Source of the DNA: Tyto alba
Taxonomy: Eukaryota; Chordata; Aves; Strigiformes; Tytonidae
Length of the DNA: 64,000 nucleotides
Reading direction: 5' to 3'
Assembly (NCBI RefSeq): GCF_018691265.1
Contig: NW_024881321.1
Coordinates: 12,279,387 to 12,343,386, forward strand
Shown: piece after piece, positions 37,185-51,746 of the stretch
Layout of the letters: each line of letters begins with the position of its first letter
Numbering within the stretch: the stretch's first letter is position 1
Notes under the pieces: model-generated
What the model saw: the letters and a program-made list of their open reading frames with translations, nothing else
What the model was told of the DNA's origin: nothing
The model's database searches: none
Position numbers and translations under genes: made by a program

Positions 37185-39287
37185 TCTTTGTTATTTATTA
37201 TTTGGGGGGATTAGTATTTTTCTCCTACAAAATTCTGAAGAAATTTGTGAATGTATGTATCATCAAATTCTTTGAAGGGGAGAATATTGTAGAATGAAAA
37301 AAATAAAAGAAAAAGATTAACTTTAATCAAAACCTTGGATCATTAGGATTAATTAAATCTGAACTACAAACAAATCTATACAGTAATAATTAATCTATGT
37401 GGACTGAATACTGAAGACATTCTATAGCTTTGTTTAAATGTAGTCTTCAGATTTCAGTGAGCATTTTTGCAATTATTTATGACATCAGAGTATCTAATAA
37501 GTATTATTTATAGGATTTAAATCATTATCAAAAAGAAAATATAGTGTATTTAGTTCAGACTCTACATGTTTAATGTAAAAATAAAATTTGGAAAAATTAT
37601 AAGATATCAAGCTTTATATAACACTCATGATTTCTGTTTACCTAGTTATAATACGGGATACAAACACACGTATTTTTACTAAAACAAGAAATCATTCCTA
37701 TCATGAGCAGAAACAAGGAAGTCAGTCTGACTGCTTGGGTGAAGAATGGTCACATATTGAAGGGCTGAAGTCTTACTGTCATGGTCTATTATCCCATATT
37801 TCAGTCTTTCTGTATTGTTAAATTCTAGCATATTTCTCATTTTAAAAACATCCTTCATGTCCAATACAGTATTGTGCAATTCCTTAAACTGTCAAGTGTA
37901 TATGTTGAGAAATCACTTGTTCTGATTGGTAGATAATTTAACATTCCACTTTAATGCATATGAAACAAAGCTTTCCTAGCCATCTGAATTAGTAGATGAA
38001 TATGCATTTACTTTTTTGGGCAGCTTTGCTGTTCTGACTTCCCACAGATAAACAGATAGCTATGACATAGCATATGATCTGACATGAACTGAAGAGAAGA
38101 AAAACACATTAAGGGAGGGAAGAGATTTGATTAAAATAGATAGATGTCACATTCAATATTTAGAAGTTTATTTCAGAAACACATTCTGAATTTTCATCAC
38201 AGAGCTACAGTAGTTTGTCAAGTTTACTTCATGATATCTGAACTTTGTAGTTGAACAAACCAATTAAAAATGATGTTATGCAATGTCTGGTATGTGCAAG
38301 GATTGTCATAGTTGCTTTTATGAATATCTAATGTTAAGGGTTTAATTAAAGTGTAAAAGTAAATTGAGATTGTTCACAAAAGACTAAAGGACAGAACCCA
38401 ATACAATATTCTAAGGAAAGTCTAATCAAGATGATAACAAGAACTCATTAGCTATGAAATTGTAGCTTTATAAAAAACATTAAAAATACAGTTTCATGAG
38501 TTTACTTAAAAAATATGACAGAAAAATTTCAGCTCATTATACAAGTTATTATTTACTAAGATGAATTCACTCTTAAACAATGGAATAGGTACTGGCAACC
38601 AGAATGACACAAATCACAAACCAACAATTGGCATAAGGTTTGATATAGAATGTACCCTTTAATATTCTTATTATTTCTGTCATAATAAAACATAGTAAAG
38701 AACATTTAAAGGGCACTTATATTAAGTTGTCAATATTAATTCGCATGAATAATCACAAAAGTTAATTTTCCAGAATTTTGCCAAGCAAGCATTAATAGGA
38801 TCAGACTGATGTTAACTATCTGCTAAAAAAATATATATATATTTTAAATATTAAATTCAAAAGGCTAATAATGGATCAAACATTTCTTGAGAAGAAAATA
38901 AATCAAAAAGCTGTGTTGTCTGACAGATCATCAAAAAAACCCCCAATCAAATCCCAGACCCACCTTATTTTCAAATGTTGATTAATAGCATTTATACTAT
39001 TCAACCACAAGCAACTTTGCTCTACCAAGGAAATGAGGAAAAAAATAGTGTTTATAATCATATTGTATGCTTTGTATTTTGTTCAGATAGGTATCCCCAA
39101 GAACACATATTTTATTGGAACATAGGAAATCACATAGCAGATCCCATTAGTTGTCCATGTGGTATGACACTAAATCTATCAGTGTTCAGTATCAAATTAT
39201 TAATACTATCATCCAAAAAAATCCACAGGCAGGAACAATTTAAAATGTTTAACTAGATGCTTGATATTTTAAACACTGAAGAAGAGG

Positions 39288-39356
39288 TTTGTTTTGTTTC
39301 GTTTTGTTTGGTTTTTTTGTTTGTTTGTGTTTTTTTTTTTTTTTTTTTTTTTTTTT
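39288..39356. repeat. G-interrupted T tract
   Basis: GTTTT/GTTTG-type units pass into 26 uninterrupted T at 39331-39356. Confidence 0.9.
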
Positions 39357-42300
39357 CTGTCTCTCCTTTCCAAGATTTTCAGTAAAAAAGTTGTAACTGA
39401 AGTTAATCTCATTTTGTGATTCAACAATTTTGGTCTTTGGAGAAGCTCCAAGTTTCATGGTTTCTAAATACGAAATTTAGGTTCATGACACTTCAGTCAT
39501 TTCAGAATAGATTAATTCTACATAAAATTATTGCCACTACTTTTGAAATATGACACATTTTAATTTCTTTGAAAGTGTTTCATCCATACATATAGAAAAG
39601 TCTATATAGGAGTTCTTGATTTTTTTCGCTCTGTAATAGAGCAACATTATGTGCACTTTTATGACCTTTCCTCTTCATTGTCTTCCTCTTAGTCAAATCA
39701 ATTAAGCTTTTATGAATCAACATAGCATCCTATATTATATATCATATAATTTACAGTGTTTGTCTATTCCCTGTTCCCTATTACTAGCAGTTATATTCCC
39801 AACATGCTTATTGTAAAGTTCTTCATGTGTTTAAATCTGTAAAATTCATTTCCTCCTCCACATCGATGTAAATACTTTCTCCTTTTCTGGAGATTATGCT
39901 GTACATAAAAGAACTTAAATTGATGCCACAAATTACTTAGCATCTGTCACCACAGAAATAACTTTTATAATAAGTCACCTTCTGGTTTATCTTGGTACGT
40001 CTACTCACACTTCTGCTCTCTTCTCCCTGACTTTAAATAAACTGAACATACAAATTCCATATTCAATCTTTGCTTCCTCTTTGGAGACTACAGATAACTA
40101 TGTTAAACATGGATCCTTATGGTGGAATAGGGTTTTTTACTTTTCTCATTGATAGAAACTAGTCATTCTATTCCCTGTTTCTTCCCTGCTTCCTTATCAG
40201 ATAAAATATTGACCTCTATGACTTTTTACTTATTGGAATAATTTAGATGAAAAGACGGATTATTTCAAAATCTTAAATTTTATGTTAGTACCACATCTCT
40301 CAGGTTTTACTGATTAAGTTAAGACAATCTAAAACATTAAGTATCTTCTTTAATGGACGTTTTGTGAAGGCTAGCTTGAATAATTTTTTTTTTTTTTTAA
40401 TTACTGTTAAATGAAATTAGACAGACAATAGAGTTATCACCATTTTGCATTTCATCCAATCATTAATCTTTTAGAAAATAAAATAAAAAAAAAAAAAAAA
40501 AAGAAACAACAAGCAAACAAGCTTTGAAACTTTCCAGTATTTGGATGTAGTAGCTTGGTTTTATTATTTCATTTATTATGGGGGAGTAAACAGATGCTGG
40601 GCTGTGTGAAAAATAAGCAGTTCATCTGTCATTCTTATTATGCTCTGTTTCAATATAATGACAACTTTTGGCCAAGCGACAGAAAGACTTCTCCCTGTTT
40701 TAGGTAATCTATCTACACATGCAATCCCATTCTTCATTTATTTTCTTTCAGAAATTCATTGAAAATTATGACTCCATACAGTCATCTCAATATTTGAGGA
40801 ACAATGTTGTATTCATAATTGATATTTTAGTGTTGTGCATTGATTTAAAGATGCTTGCTGTGTGACATAGACAAATATCATTTTTAGAAATCATATTATA
40901 GGTCTTTCATCTGCTCAGTACAGCAGAATTTAGTAATGAATGCCTTATTGTTATATTTAAATGATAAAGCGTTAATAGAGAATATAGGTATTACAATAAA
41001 ATAATTTCCAACTTTAAAGATGCATGTTATAATTTATAAATATATTATTGATACTCCACTCTGGGGGAAAAACAAAACAATACAGAACAAAAAAACGCAG
41101 GAAAATACTTCCACATTTCTGATTCTGAATTAAGAGTTTATAGAAGTGTAAATGGTATGTCCAAATGTTAGACTGAATTTGCCAGAGTGACAACTAAGAT
41201 TGCAACAAGAGACAAGAAAAGATTATGAAAATGGGGGAATTAATGTGCAGTTCCTTAAAGCTGAGAATAAGTTTAAATACAAAGCAGTGGAGAAACAGAC
41301 TTTGTGCAGAAAAGAGTATCATAGATCCAAACATTCAAATCACCAGTATGATGTTAACTGTCACAGCACAGTGTGTATTAAAAGGACTGAAGAGTGAAAG
41401 AAATAAGTATACAGACAGATGGGAGTCATCTGGCTTAATGTACTATTGGAAAGATTTCAGAAGCTATGAGAAGGAATGTAGTATGGAGAGAGGAGGGAGA
41501 ATGGGAGGGGAAGAAGGGTTAATGATGGAAGAAGGGAATGAAGAAGGGCGTGAAAACAGAACTTCCCTTCTTTTTGAAAATGTTCCCTCTTCTTGAAAAG
41601 GGACAACACTGCAGAAATAGATGGATCGGTTTTGTCTGGACCCTATGATAACTTGATTTATTTCAGTGTATGCAGATGATGACTTATGTTGATGTAAATA
41701 TCTTCATATAGCGGTATAAATCTTGTTAATATACTGGAGCATGAACTATTGGAAAGATACTGAAGTTATTGAAGGAGATGACAAATGGGTCCTGGCTTAT
41801 TCTGAGTACATCTCAAAATTAAATTTGTCTTCTTGACAAATATAAGAAAATGACTGTCAAAATCAGTGGTTCCTCTTTTCAGGACACTATGTCATTTGAT
41901 GTATACCAAGGACTATATCTGCCCTCATGAACATCAAAAGGATTTTGCAATTAACTTCACAGCATGATGAGGCCCTGTGTCTTTAAAAACAGAGTTGTGG
42001 TATAACTCACTCAGTTCTCAGAAGTTTTTTTTTTTATTATTATTTTTTCTATCACATTGTTTTATAAAAAGACACAGGCTAACACTTCAACTATATATTT
42101 TTAAAAGCTAGGTATTTTAAAATATTTCATCTTTTTTTTTTTTTCTTCACCAATTATTCTACGATCTGTAGTGTGCTATTTTTCTTACTTTCATTTTTCT
42201 GACAGTTGCAGTTATAGTTCCAAAGAAACACATCAAAACTGAGATTGAAGAATTTCTGTTATTATATTGGGTAACTTTTTTATTCAAGCAGAAAAGTACA

Positions 42301-44244
42301 AAAGGCAAAAGTGTGCTTTAAATGTCAACTGAAAATAAAGCATGTTTGTTCTGCATGTATATCTGCCTTAAGAGAAGCAGAATAAAAAGAGGACACTTCA
42401 GCATAAATATAACTTTTGATTAAAGATTTTGTTATATTGACTTTATATAAATTAATAATAAAAATACAGTCTCTATTAATACAGTATGGTACAGTATAGA
42501 TAGTCTGAACTGTTGATTTTATCTTAATGTTTTAATTGGTGCATTAATTATTAATTTTGTAACGTGCAGCACATTATGACATTTATCCTTTTTTATGTAG
42601 TTTAAAAAAATACATTAGCAATGATTTATTGCAAGCTGATTAAGTATAAGAATGCTTTTCAAAATACATTCTCAATTGTCTACAGAAAAATATAAATTCC
42701 ATTTCAGTATTTGCTGAAAAAAAAAAATATAACAAAGCCTTTGTTGTAAAATGCTCCCAACTTGGCTAAATGAATCATTGTGGTACTGAAACACAAAAAA
42801 GAACCCAGAAAGAGCATCTATTATAAGCTTTTTTCAACACTGATATAATTTCTGAAATTATATTGGACTATATTGCCTCTGGACATCACTGCCACAAATA
42901 TAGTGAAGTCAGACCAAGAAAGTTTCAGTCACTGTACATTGTAAACATATGGGTCATTATCTTGTAAGGACTAGTTAATTTAATTAGAAGAATATCTATT
43001 CCACTGCAACTGACAACACTAAAGAGAATTAACTGATTTATCTGAAAAGAAACTGAAAAGTTAATAAAGTTAAATGTTAGAATGCTGAATCTGGGAAAAA
43101 AAGTAAACAAAAAGAAAAAAAAAACACTCACTCCCAAGACCCCACAGAAACCTAACCAAAATCCTCCAAAAAACAGTATATGCTAGCTATCATTTAAAAA
43201 ATATCTGCTATTGAAAGGGTAGATGAAGAGGGACAATAAATCAAAATATCATTTCAAATCCATATCTTCTATTTTCAGCAGTCAAGGTTAAAATTTAAGC
43301 TACAGCATGATAGTGGGGCAGAGCAGACTGAAATGCAGAGTCCTTTCCTTGTCTGAAGAGCAAAGTAAACCCGGTTGGTTTTCTTTTAGGTCTAAAACCA
43401 CAAAAATATTCTTCAGAAGGTAATCAGTACTGACACTCTTCCTTTGTCTGGGCTTTGTGTTTGCATTTATGTGTGTCTGTGTATTGTTTGTGGGGTGTAA
43501 ATGTTTTCTTTTTTTTTTAAGAAAGTAACTATTGATTCTTATCTTCAAGCAATGTTCCATGTACTCAGAGAGTACCCAGCCTTGCAGGCTTTTCAGTTTA
43601 TAAGGTAACCTAGTAAGTGCTAGATGATTCTTGCATTAGGTAATAATTTCAATTATCATATTGTTGGAAAATTCCCTTGAATGTCACTATTTAAGTTTCT
43701 TCTTCAGGCTTATCTTAGATACTAAATTGGACGTGTGTTTCCTACTCTGATTTTAAGATCAATTCCACGAGCAGTAAGGTACCATGTACCATAAATATGA
43801 ATATTGACATCTAACTTTGTGTTAACATCTAGAATCCACATAAAATCTATCTTTTCTATTTGTATTAAGCTATTTAACTGAGTCCTCTACGTACTTAGGT
43901 GTCTTATCTAACACATGATACTACTACCAGTCAAAATAAAGCATCTCACAAAAGTCTGATCCAAACCTTATTCAAGTCAATGGAAAGAAACCCTTTGTCT
44001 TGAGAGACTTAGGATCAAGTTTAATATACTTTACAAAACTGGTAGTCTGGACCAAATTGTCCAACGATTACTGAAGTTAATAATGATTTCTGAACTTCTG
44101 TTCAGTCTAACTACATATTGGTTCAAATCAAAGGTTCAACATCATATTAAAAAATAAGCAAATGATACATTCCATCTGCCCAATAATTTATAATCAATGT
44201 CACAACAAGCATGGTACGCAGAAAAATTTTACAAACTTGAGCAT

Positions 44245-44271
44245 AAAAAAAAAAAAAAAAAAAAAAAAAAA
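44245..44271. repeat. poly-A run
   Basis: Twenty-seven consecutive A bases; no retrotransposed gene body was recognised upstream. Confidence 0.95.
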
Positions 44272-45842
44272 CAGAAAGCAAGACTAGCTAAAATATAGTC
44301 TTTGTTATCACTAGTTTGAAATAATTCTCTGAGAAGTACTAAGATTAGTAAAATGTGAATTTCTGCGCTCTTATTTGTAACAAAAGTAAAACCCATGCTC
44401 ATGTACACTTTTGAATAAGCACAGTAATCTTAAAATTTAATAACAAATATTAAAGTTAACCAGACTGAAATAGACTCATCAGGTGATTGTGTCAAACTAC
44501 ACCAAAACCTCTTCTTTTACTTATATTTTTTATTTCTTGAGTTATTAATGTTGCCAGTCACCCTGTGAAGAGCACTGTTCATAACACATTTCAAGACAGA
44601 TGAATCTTGATAAAAAGTAGTGCTCAGATATTTGATATTGTTGATGTCTTTAGCTAGGTCACTGTTTCTCTTTCTGAAGAGAGTTTGGATATAGACAAAG
44701 ATGTTTCAAGGAAACTTAGAAAAAGGAAATTAAAAAGTTTAATTTGTGTATAAAATTTTAAAAATACCAAATAACTTACAAGATTCAAAGTGCGATGTAA
44801 AGCTGTCTTAATAAGAAAAAGCTATTTCAGTCAATCTGGAGATTTAATGTGCATCTTTTGACATAAAACATTGGATTTATGTTGCAAGGTCTAATCTGCT
44901 TAAAAGTTTGACACTGGCTGAGTTTGTCAAGGCTTCTTTTACAGTTATTATACATCCATCTTCTGAAACAGTGTCTTAAGATGGTATATAATGAACATAG
45001 ATAGCAAGCTTAGTTAGCTTTAGTATGGCTGAATCCACAGAACCTTTTAAGTTAAGCAAAACTGACTCCTTTTAAAAGCTTTAAAAAAACAACAAAATCC
45101 GTCCCAAAAACCACTGTCTGTTCTCTGTGAAACATTTGTCTCACTCTTCCACTTTTCCTTCTTCTTGCTGGCTTGAAATCTTCCTTCTTAAATACATCAT
45201 TATTTATTCTGGCCTCACCAGCATGACTTTAACTTACATTTCTCCTGAGCATTTCTGAGACAAGATTGTACTCCAGAACCAGCTGTTACTTACTCATTCA
45301 AACTTTAACATGCTGAGAAAGGACCCCAGAAACTTCCAGTACTAAGAGTAACAGATTATTCTACACATTACTCGCAGGAAAGTATAGAAATAGTGGTTAT
45401 GTCTATACCGCTCTACACCAGGGCCATTAACTCCCATGACCTTACATGTAAAATGGTGTAGACCAGGATCAACCTGCTATCAGCTGTAAGCAGGTCTGAA
45501 AATCAGTGACCCCCAGAACTTTCCAACATGGTCTGTATGTAGTACAGAGAGTGTATAAGTATGATCTTATGTACTCTGCAACTTAATATTAGAAGCTGGC
45601 CCTCAGTCTTATGATACCATACTATGTCTCAGCACATGTGTATGATTTCTAACATTCAGTGGTGAAGGTATAGAGAATTTGCAGAAGCCCTCTTCACTTA
45701 GTGGTCCAGCTGTGTCATTAGAACTACATTGTGCTTAAGCAAGATGACACATGGACAAGAGGAATGATACATTTAACTGTCAGTATAAAAGAATTATGAT
45801 TTTAATTGTAGCTCTTGCCTTCTTACATACTGATAATGCTGT

Positions 45843-45972
45843 GAGAGAGGTGCCCATTTCAGCTGAAGGGGTGGTGAGACACTGGAACAGGTTACCCAGA
45901 GAAGTTGTAGATGCCCCATCATTGGAAGTGTTCAAAGTAAGTTGGACAGGGGCTCTTAGCAACCTTATCTAG
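45843..45972 (+). pseudogene. CR1 ORF2 C-terminal remnant
   Basis: About 43 codons of the extreme C terminus, in frame with unrelated upstream sequence that supplies an incidental ATG at 45751. The diagnostic string is HWNRLPREVVDAPSLEVF. No catalytic domain is present, so it is a dead 5'-truncated copy. Confidence 0.8.
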
Positions 45973-46052
45973 TGAAAGATGTCACAGCACATGGCAGGAT
46001 TTTTTAAAGTCTCTTCTGACTCAAACCGTTCTATGATTCCATGATTCTGTTC
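45843..46052 (+). mobile_element. CR1 3' end
   Basis: The last part of CR1 ORF2 followed by the 3' terminus. The protein reads '...VVRHWNRLPREVVDAPSLEVFK' and ends at a TAG at 45970-45972, close to the usual CR1 ORF2 end. The DNA then runs through TCTTCTGACTCAA to CTATGATTCCATGATTCTG. The element is 5' truncated, as is usual for CR1. Confidence 0.85.
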
Positions 46053-49000
46053 CCATCGTGCCTAGAGACTGAGGCAGGCAAAGAGGCAGAGGTAGGTGCT
46101 TCAGAGAGATTTTGAGATACTGTGTTAGAAGACTGAAAGGAGGTTACCCTTCCCACATAGTCCCTTATAAGGACATCCACCAGGAGTGATGATGTTAGAG
46201 CTACCTCTTCAGATGAAAAGGCACTTAGTGTCCATCTCTGAATGGGAGGAAGAAGCAAGCAAGCAGCACCATGTGCAAGTACACCCCATCAAAAAAAATC
46301 ACAAAATGCCATGAAGTGAATGAGTAGATCATCCAATTAACTAAGGAGAATCTGCTGTATATGCAAAAGACAAAGGAAAAATTAGTCCAGAGAAAGTTTG
46401 TGGAAGAATCTCAGAAGGTTAGAAAAATTTGCTGACCCTGAGTGTGACAAAGTCCCAAGAGGTGCATTCCCAGTAATGATGGCCACAGCTCCCACTGAGT
46501 CTCAGACCTGCTGAATGGCTGCTGTGCCTGACTGACTTCAGGAAGAAAATGCCTACGTGTTAGACAACCAGGATACAAGATAAGGCCTGTCCCATTAAAA
46601 CCTTAAGAGCATTGTATAAATAAGCAATAAATCAGCTAGAACCTGGCAATTAGGCTTTGCCTAATAAGTTTAGGTACACAAACTGATTACTTGAATTAAA
46701 TTCACATTTAGATATTTTCTTAGGAAAGATAACTTCACTGCTAGGTTACTGCGTTTTAACAGCTTGTTCTGCAACTCAAAGGAAGTTGAATGCTTATTAT
46801 CTTTAACCTTGACAGTCATTTTAATAACTTCCCAAATAAAATGAAAATTGCACTTAGATTTCTTGCACACTATCCATTCATAAAATGCATTACTTTAGTT
46901 TTTTCACCACAAGCTAACATGTGCCTTTTGTCACATTGCATTTATTATTCTCTGACTGAAACCTTATTAAAAATATTCACATTTATATTACCAGAAACAC
47001 AATTTTGATTCAGTATCAACCTGACATAAATATGACTCATGTTAATTGTTTAAGACATAAGAGATAAAATTTAATTTTTGATAATGTAACAAAAACTCAG
47101 AAAAATAGCAAAACTCCCTCATAGTATATGTCGTATTTCTATAAGCTAATAATAATCAATTTTTTACATATTTTAATTCTGTATCTTATGAAGATTTGAT
47201 ATGGTGGCTTGATACTGTATAACTTGGATGAAACTAGTATGTATCTGATAACCTTATTACCTATGTTTAAGGTTTTACTTAAAATATATGAATGTAGGAA
47301 TGGGTAAGGGGAGTCTGGAGGACACTGCTGAGTTAAAAAGACACCACTGTGCCCAAATCCTTGCTTTGAAGGATAATAATTCAGTTTTCTCTCAACCCCT
47401 CCTTTCTAATTCCCTGCAAAACTCTGTGCATATTTTTATCCAAAGACAAAACCAGGCACAGCTGTCATGTCTAATTAAATTTCAATAACTCAAGTTGAGT
47501 ATTTGTGAATTTGATTTAATTGTGTTAGCACTGTTTTCAATAAGTACAGAGGAAAACCTTGTTCTTTAATATACAAGAAATAGGAAAAAAGTCTCCATTA
47601 AAAATATCAGGGGAAAAAGGAAAGTTTTTTTCTCTGCGACTATATTGTCAAAGTGAAACACAGGGTTAGTATCTTCTATTTAGACTGTGTGGCTACATTG
47701 TCAAGCAGCTTTATTTCTTAGAGTTCATGCCTGAACTCAATATATAACATATATAACAATATATAACATATGCTTTGAATTTGATTTCTAAGAAAGAAAG
47801 GTAAAATATAATGAGAATAAACCATATCTTTTAATTTTGTTTTAAATCTTATCAGATAATATATTTCAGATTTTACATTGTAGTTGTCATATTCCTGGCA
47901 AGGTAATTTAGCAGTCTTAATTTTACAAGCAAGAAATACTTAACTGCTCCAACAAGATGCAATTCCTCAGCTGGAAAGTTTGAAAGGAAAACTTAAATAA
48001 ATGTTATAAAATATAGTCTGGCACTGTTGAAATCAATGGGACTGCAACATAATTTTAGTGAATAACAATATACTGAAATAATTCTCTGCTGACTGTAGTC
48101 ATGATCCCAGATTTCAGGAGAGGGATTTATTCAGCAACCTGAGGTACTAATACTAAAATTCCCACTAATTACACTAATTAAGTAATTGCATGATAGTGAT
48201 AGTCTGGCCTCACCATCTCAACCTCAAACGCTTTCCATTTTTTTTTTTTTTGTTTGTTTTTGTTGAGATGGGCTTGAAAGATTGTCTGGGACTGGGAGAA
48301 GAGTTATATTTAGTCTTGTTTATGCTTTTCCCTAGCTGGAAGGACAGCATCACCTGGGGAACACTTACTTGATGTAAGACACTCCTCCTTATCCCTCCCT
48401 CTGTGCTATAGACACTTTCAGTCTACTCATGCAAATCTTGTCCATACCATTAGTAAGCAAAAAGCAGAAAACTGGTAACATTCAGAAAACAGATACATAA
48501 TTAAGCAAAGGATTTAGCAAACTCCTTTACGTTTACCTGACTGAAGAAATTAATATACTTAAATTTCAGAGTTTAAAAAATGACTCATGAATAGTCTCCA
48601 AACGCATTTGTCTGATCCCATACAGATATGTATATCTACATTGTACTTAGTCATGAAAACTTGACTATCTTATTATAATCTTCTAATACATGATTCATCA
48701 CATTCTAAGTAGTTATCTACATTTAGACAGATGAATCTCACTGTAAAAATGCCTGATTTCTTTCTGTTGTTTATTAAAGGAGCCTAAGATGACTAGTTAT
48801 AAAAGTAGACATTCTAAGCCTAAATGTAGTTAATTCCTCCTTAAAAGGCTCAATTCAATTATCCAGACATAGCTGTTTTACCTTTATAAATGTCATAGTA
48901 TCTCCTACCTCCATATGGTGTTCCAGAATAATGCAGATCTTCCATAAATCCTGTGTCATAGCTGATAAACCCGTGTGGATATCTTGAATACCCCAAAGTA

Positions 49001-49637
49001 TCTTAAATGGCACTACATTCCCTATGTTTAGACAGATTAACTGAGCCTTAAATTGCATAGTGATTCCTTTTTTTTTTTTTTTTTTTTTTTGTTTTGATCC
49101 ATTTCACAAGTTTCAGTGAGCATTAACAACAGGATGTATTTTTTTGGAAGATGAGGACAGTTCAACTAGATATAACCAACCACAAACAGTCTCAAAATAG
49201 CCTGGTTATATAGGTGCCAATCATAAAACAAAGGTAAAACTGGCATTACAAAAAAATAATGTGTTATTCTAATTTATTCTAACTCATAATATAGACCAGA
49301 GGCAATTTGAAAGATTATCTGCAACAAATAGAAGGAAATGCAAAGTGATGATCACCTGTTCGTAGTGGATGTGATAAAATCTCTGACTAAATCAAATAAA
49401 TACATTATGCATAGTTCCTCAGAGCCCTGGGAGATTGACGGGAGTCCAAGATGGGAGTCCAAGAAACAATTCAAGGGACTCAGATGTCCCTACAGCAACA
49501 CATCAGCTCTTATCAAATCTCTTATAAATATATATATATAAGCAAGTATGAGGTATATATATATAAATATATTATATATAAGGGATGGGGGGGTGTGTAT
49601 GTATGTATATATATACAGACCCCTTTGTTTATTTGTA
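46053..49637. other. AT-rich non-coding DNA
   Basis: No gene is supported. At about 46595-46640 a TATAAATA followed by AATAAA is faintly LTR-like, but no ends or duplications were found. A run of 23 T is at 49068-49090, and a TA-rich dinucleotide stretch at about 49525-49615. Confidence 0.4.
49525..49615. repeat. TA/TG-rich simple repeat
   Basis: Imperfect (TA)n blocks, a G8 run inside GATGGGGGGGTG, and a GTATGTATGTATA block, lying directly upstream of a CR1 3' end. Confidence 0.85.
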
Positions 49638-50010
49638 TTCAGAATCATAGAATAATTTAGATTGGAAAGCACCTAGTTAGATTAGGTTGCTCAGGGACTT
49701 GACCAGCTGAATTCTGAAAAGCTTCAGGAATAAAGATTCAATAAGAAGCAACCTGTTCCACTATTTCACCATCCTCACAGTAAAAATATGAAAATAAATT
49801 AAAAAAATAAAATTAAAATCCTCCACTCAGAAATTTCTGCATTCACAGCATTTTGTCCTATCAGTGCTGTTATCATGGTGCATTTTTGAGAAGAATTTGG
49901 TTAAGTCTTCACTAATATTCTAGTCTTCTCCTCAAAACTAGTTATAGACAGCTACAAGGTCTCCCCTTAATTTTCTGTTTCTAGGGCTGAACAAAGCCAG
50001 TTCTCTCAGG
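49638..50010 (-). mobile_element. CR1 3' end, antisense
   Basis: Begins AGAATCATAGAATAATTTAGATTGGAAA, the complement of the CR1 terminus, and continues with 'CAACCTGTTCCACTATTTCACC', 'GCTACAAGGTCTCCCCTTAA' and 'CTAGGGCTGAACAAAGCCAG'. These correspond to the ORF2 C terminus in reverse. A poorly matching AT-rich segment at about 49785-49820 interrupts it. No open frame survives. Confidence 0.8.
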
Positions 50011-51712
50011 AGTAGTAAATACTGAATTATTTATCATTTCTTGTGGTTGCTGATACTGAGGTCAAACACTGCATGACAATTTACATAGAGCATTGTGCTG
50101 TATGTAGTTTGAGGTGTTCTGATGAGCCTGGGATAGTATAGAGAATCCTTTGTTCACAGCCTTTTGTTGATAAGCAGACCGACTAGTTAACGAAGTGTAA
50201 ATACGCATTCAGTCTATTAGCCCAACTGGTTTCCCTTAGCTGGTGGGCAGCATAAATTCCAATTGTGGAAAAAAATTATAATTACTCCACCTGTATAACA
50301 GAATACCAAAACTCAAGCTTTAGTTTATTTCTCTTAACTTTAGAAATATATAATTAAAATCTCTAAATCTGAATTAGTCACTCATTTATCTAAGCAGTAT
50401 ATAGTAAAAATCACCAATGTTCAGAAGAAAGTTCATCTGAATGTGAAAGAATTATTCAAGAATAAAATACTCTGGAGATTTTTATTTTTCTCTGTTTACT
50501 TAAGAAGACTACAAATGTGTTACTGAATACAGTGACTCTCCTAAACTTAGATATCTAGGATAAACCAGGTTGATCTGAATGCATTAAACTTAAACTGGAA
50601 GTGCACTATGCAAGGAAGAAAATAATGCTTTTGTTTGTTCTCTTTCTTTGTGAGCTTGTATGAAGACTGTGATTTACAACTGGAAAAATTTATCAAATTC
50701 TATAGTGAGATTCTCCAGGACTGAAAAATTTCTTTTAATACATACACTTAAAAAAATATATATATCTTCTAATATTTATATGTATCAAAACCACATAATT
50801 TATTCAAATAAACTCCTGTTATCCTCATCTTTTATTATATCATCTAAACATGGGCAAAGATGTATATTCTGAAAAACTGTTTATTATTTGTGTACAAATA
50901 AATAGGCAGATATTTCTCTGTCTACCTACATGCAGGGGCTATAATTATATTTTTCTTTTTCTAATTAGACCTTGAATTAATTTCCAAGCTATGATGCACA
51001 TTTGAGTTTCACCCACTGCACTCAAAAAGTTCTTACTTTAATCACATTTATAGTTACACAGGATTTATGGTCCAAATAAGGATCTTGTAATCCGTTTCTA
51101 ATCTCTTGACTCCTTTAAGGGGAAAAAACTGGACCTTGGTACTTGGTTTTTCAGTGTCACTTCTGAAGATCAACAGACACTAAACCAATCAATATGCTTT
51201 TTTCCAATCTTAATAATACATTTTATACGTGCATAAATGATGCCTAAATTTAGTTTCCTAAACCCCCAAAAAGTGTTTGATCTGAAGTATGTTGAAATGT
51301 CTGGAAGACTTCTGAAAATACTGGAAATCTTACCATTGACAATAGCTTTTGGATCAGGGACTGTGAAGCCTAAGAAGCTTCATTTTCAAAAGTTGTGTGT
51401 GTCTGTTTATTCTCATTGATGTCAGAGGATTAAAAGGAAAATAAATGACCAATCTGGTCTAAATGTGGCAAATAAAACATATAATAAGGCAAAGTACATC
51501 TGAGAGGGGGATCAATATTGATCTCTTTTGAGCAACTTATAATTTTTTTGTTTTTCTGTCATTGTTCTTTGAAGTTACTTGTATACTTTTGTTCTCCTTT
51601 TCCCTGAGCATCATATCAGCAAATGAAAAGTAGCGATATGGAAACACAATCAAAGGAAAAACTGACCTGTCAGCAGCCATCCAGGACTTTAATGTTTTTG
51701 TTTTTGTTTTTG

Positions 51713-51746
<34 letters not shown>

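Noticed and set aside
43960..44030. CAAGTCAATGG-type motif, also near 48030 (AAATCAATGGGA), resembling an old amniote repeat
   Set aside because: The match is too short and AT-rich to separate from chance without a profile search.
46595..46640. TATAAATA followed by AATAAA, suggesting another LTR
   Set aside because: No terminal TG/CA pair, duplication or family resemblance could be found around it.
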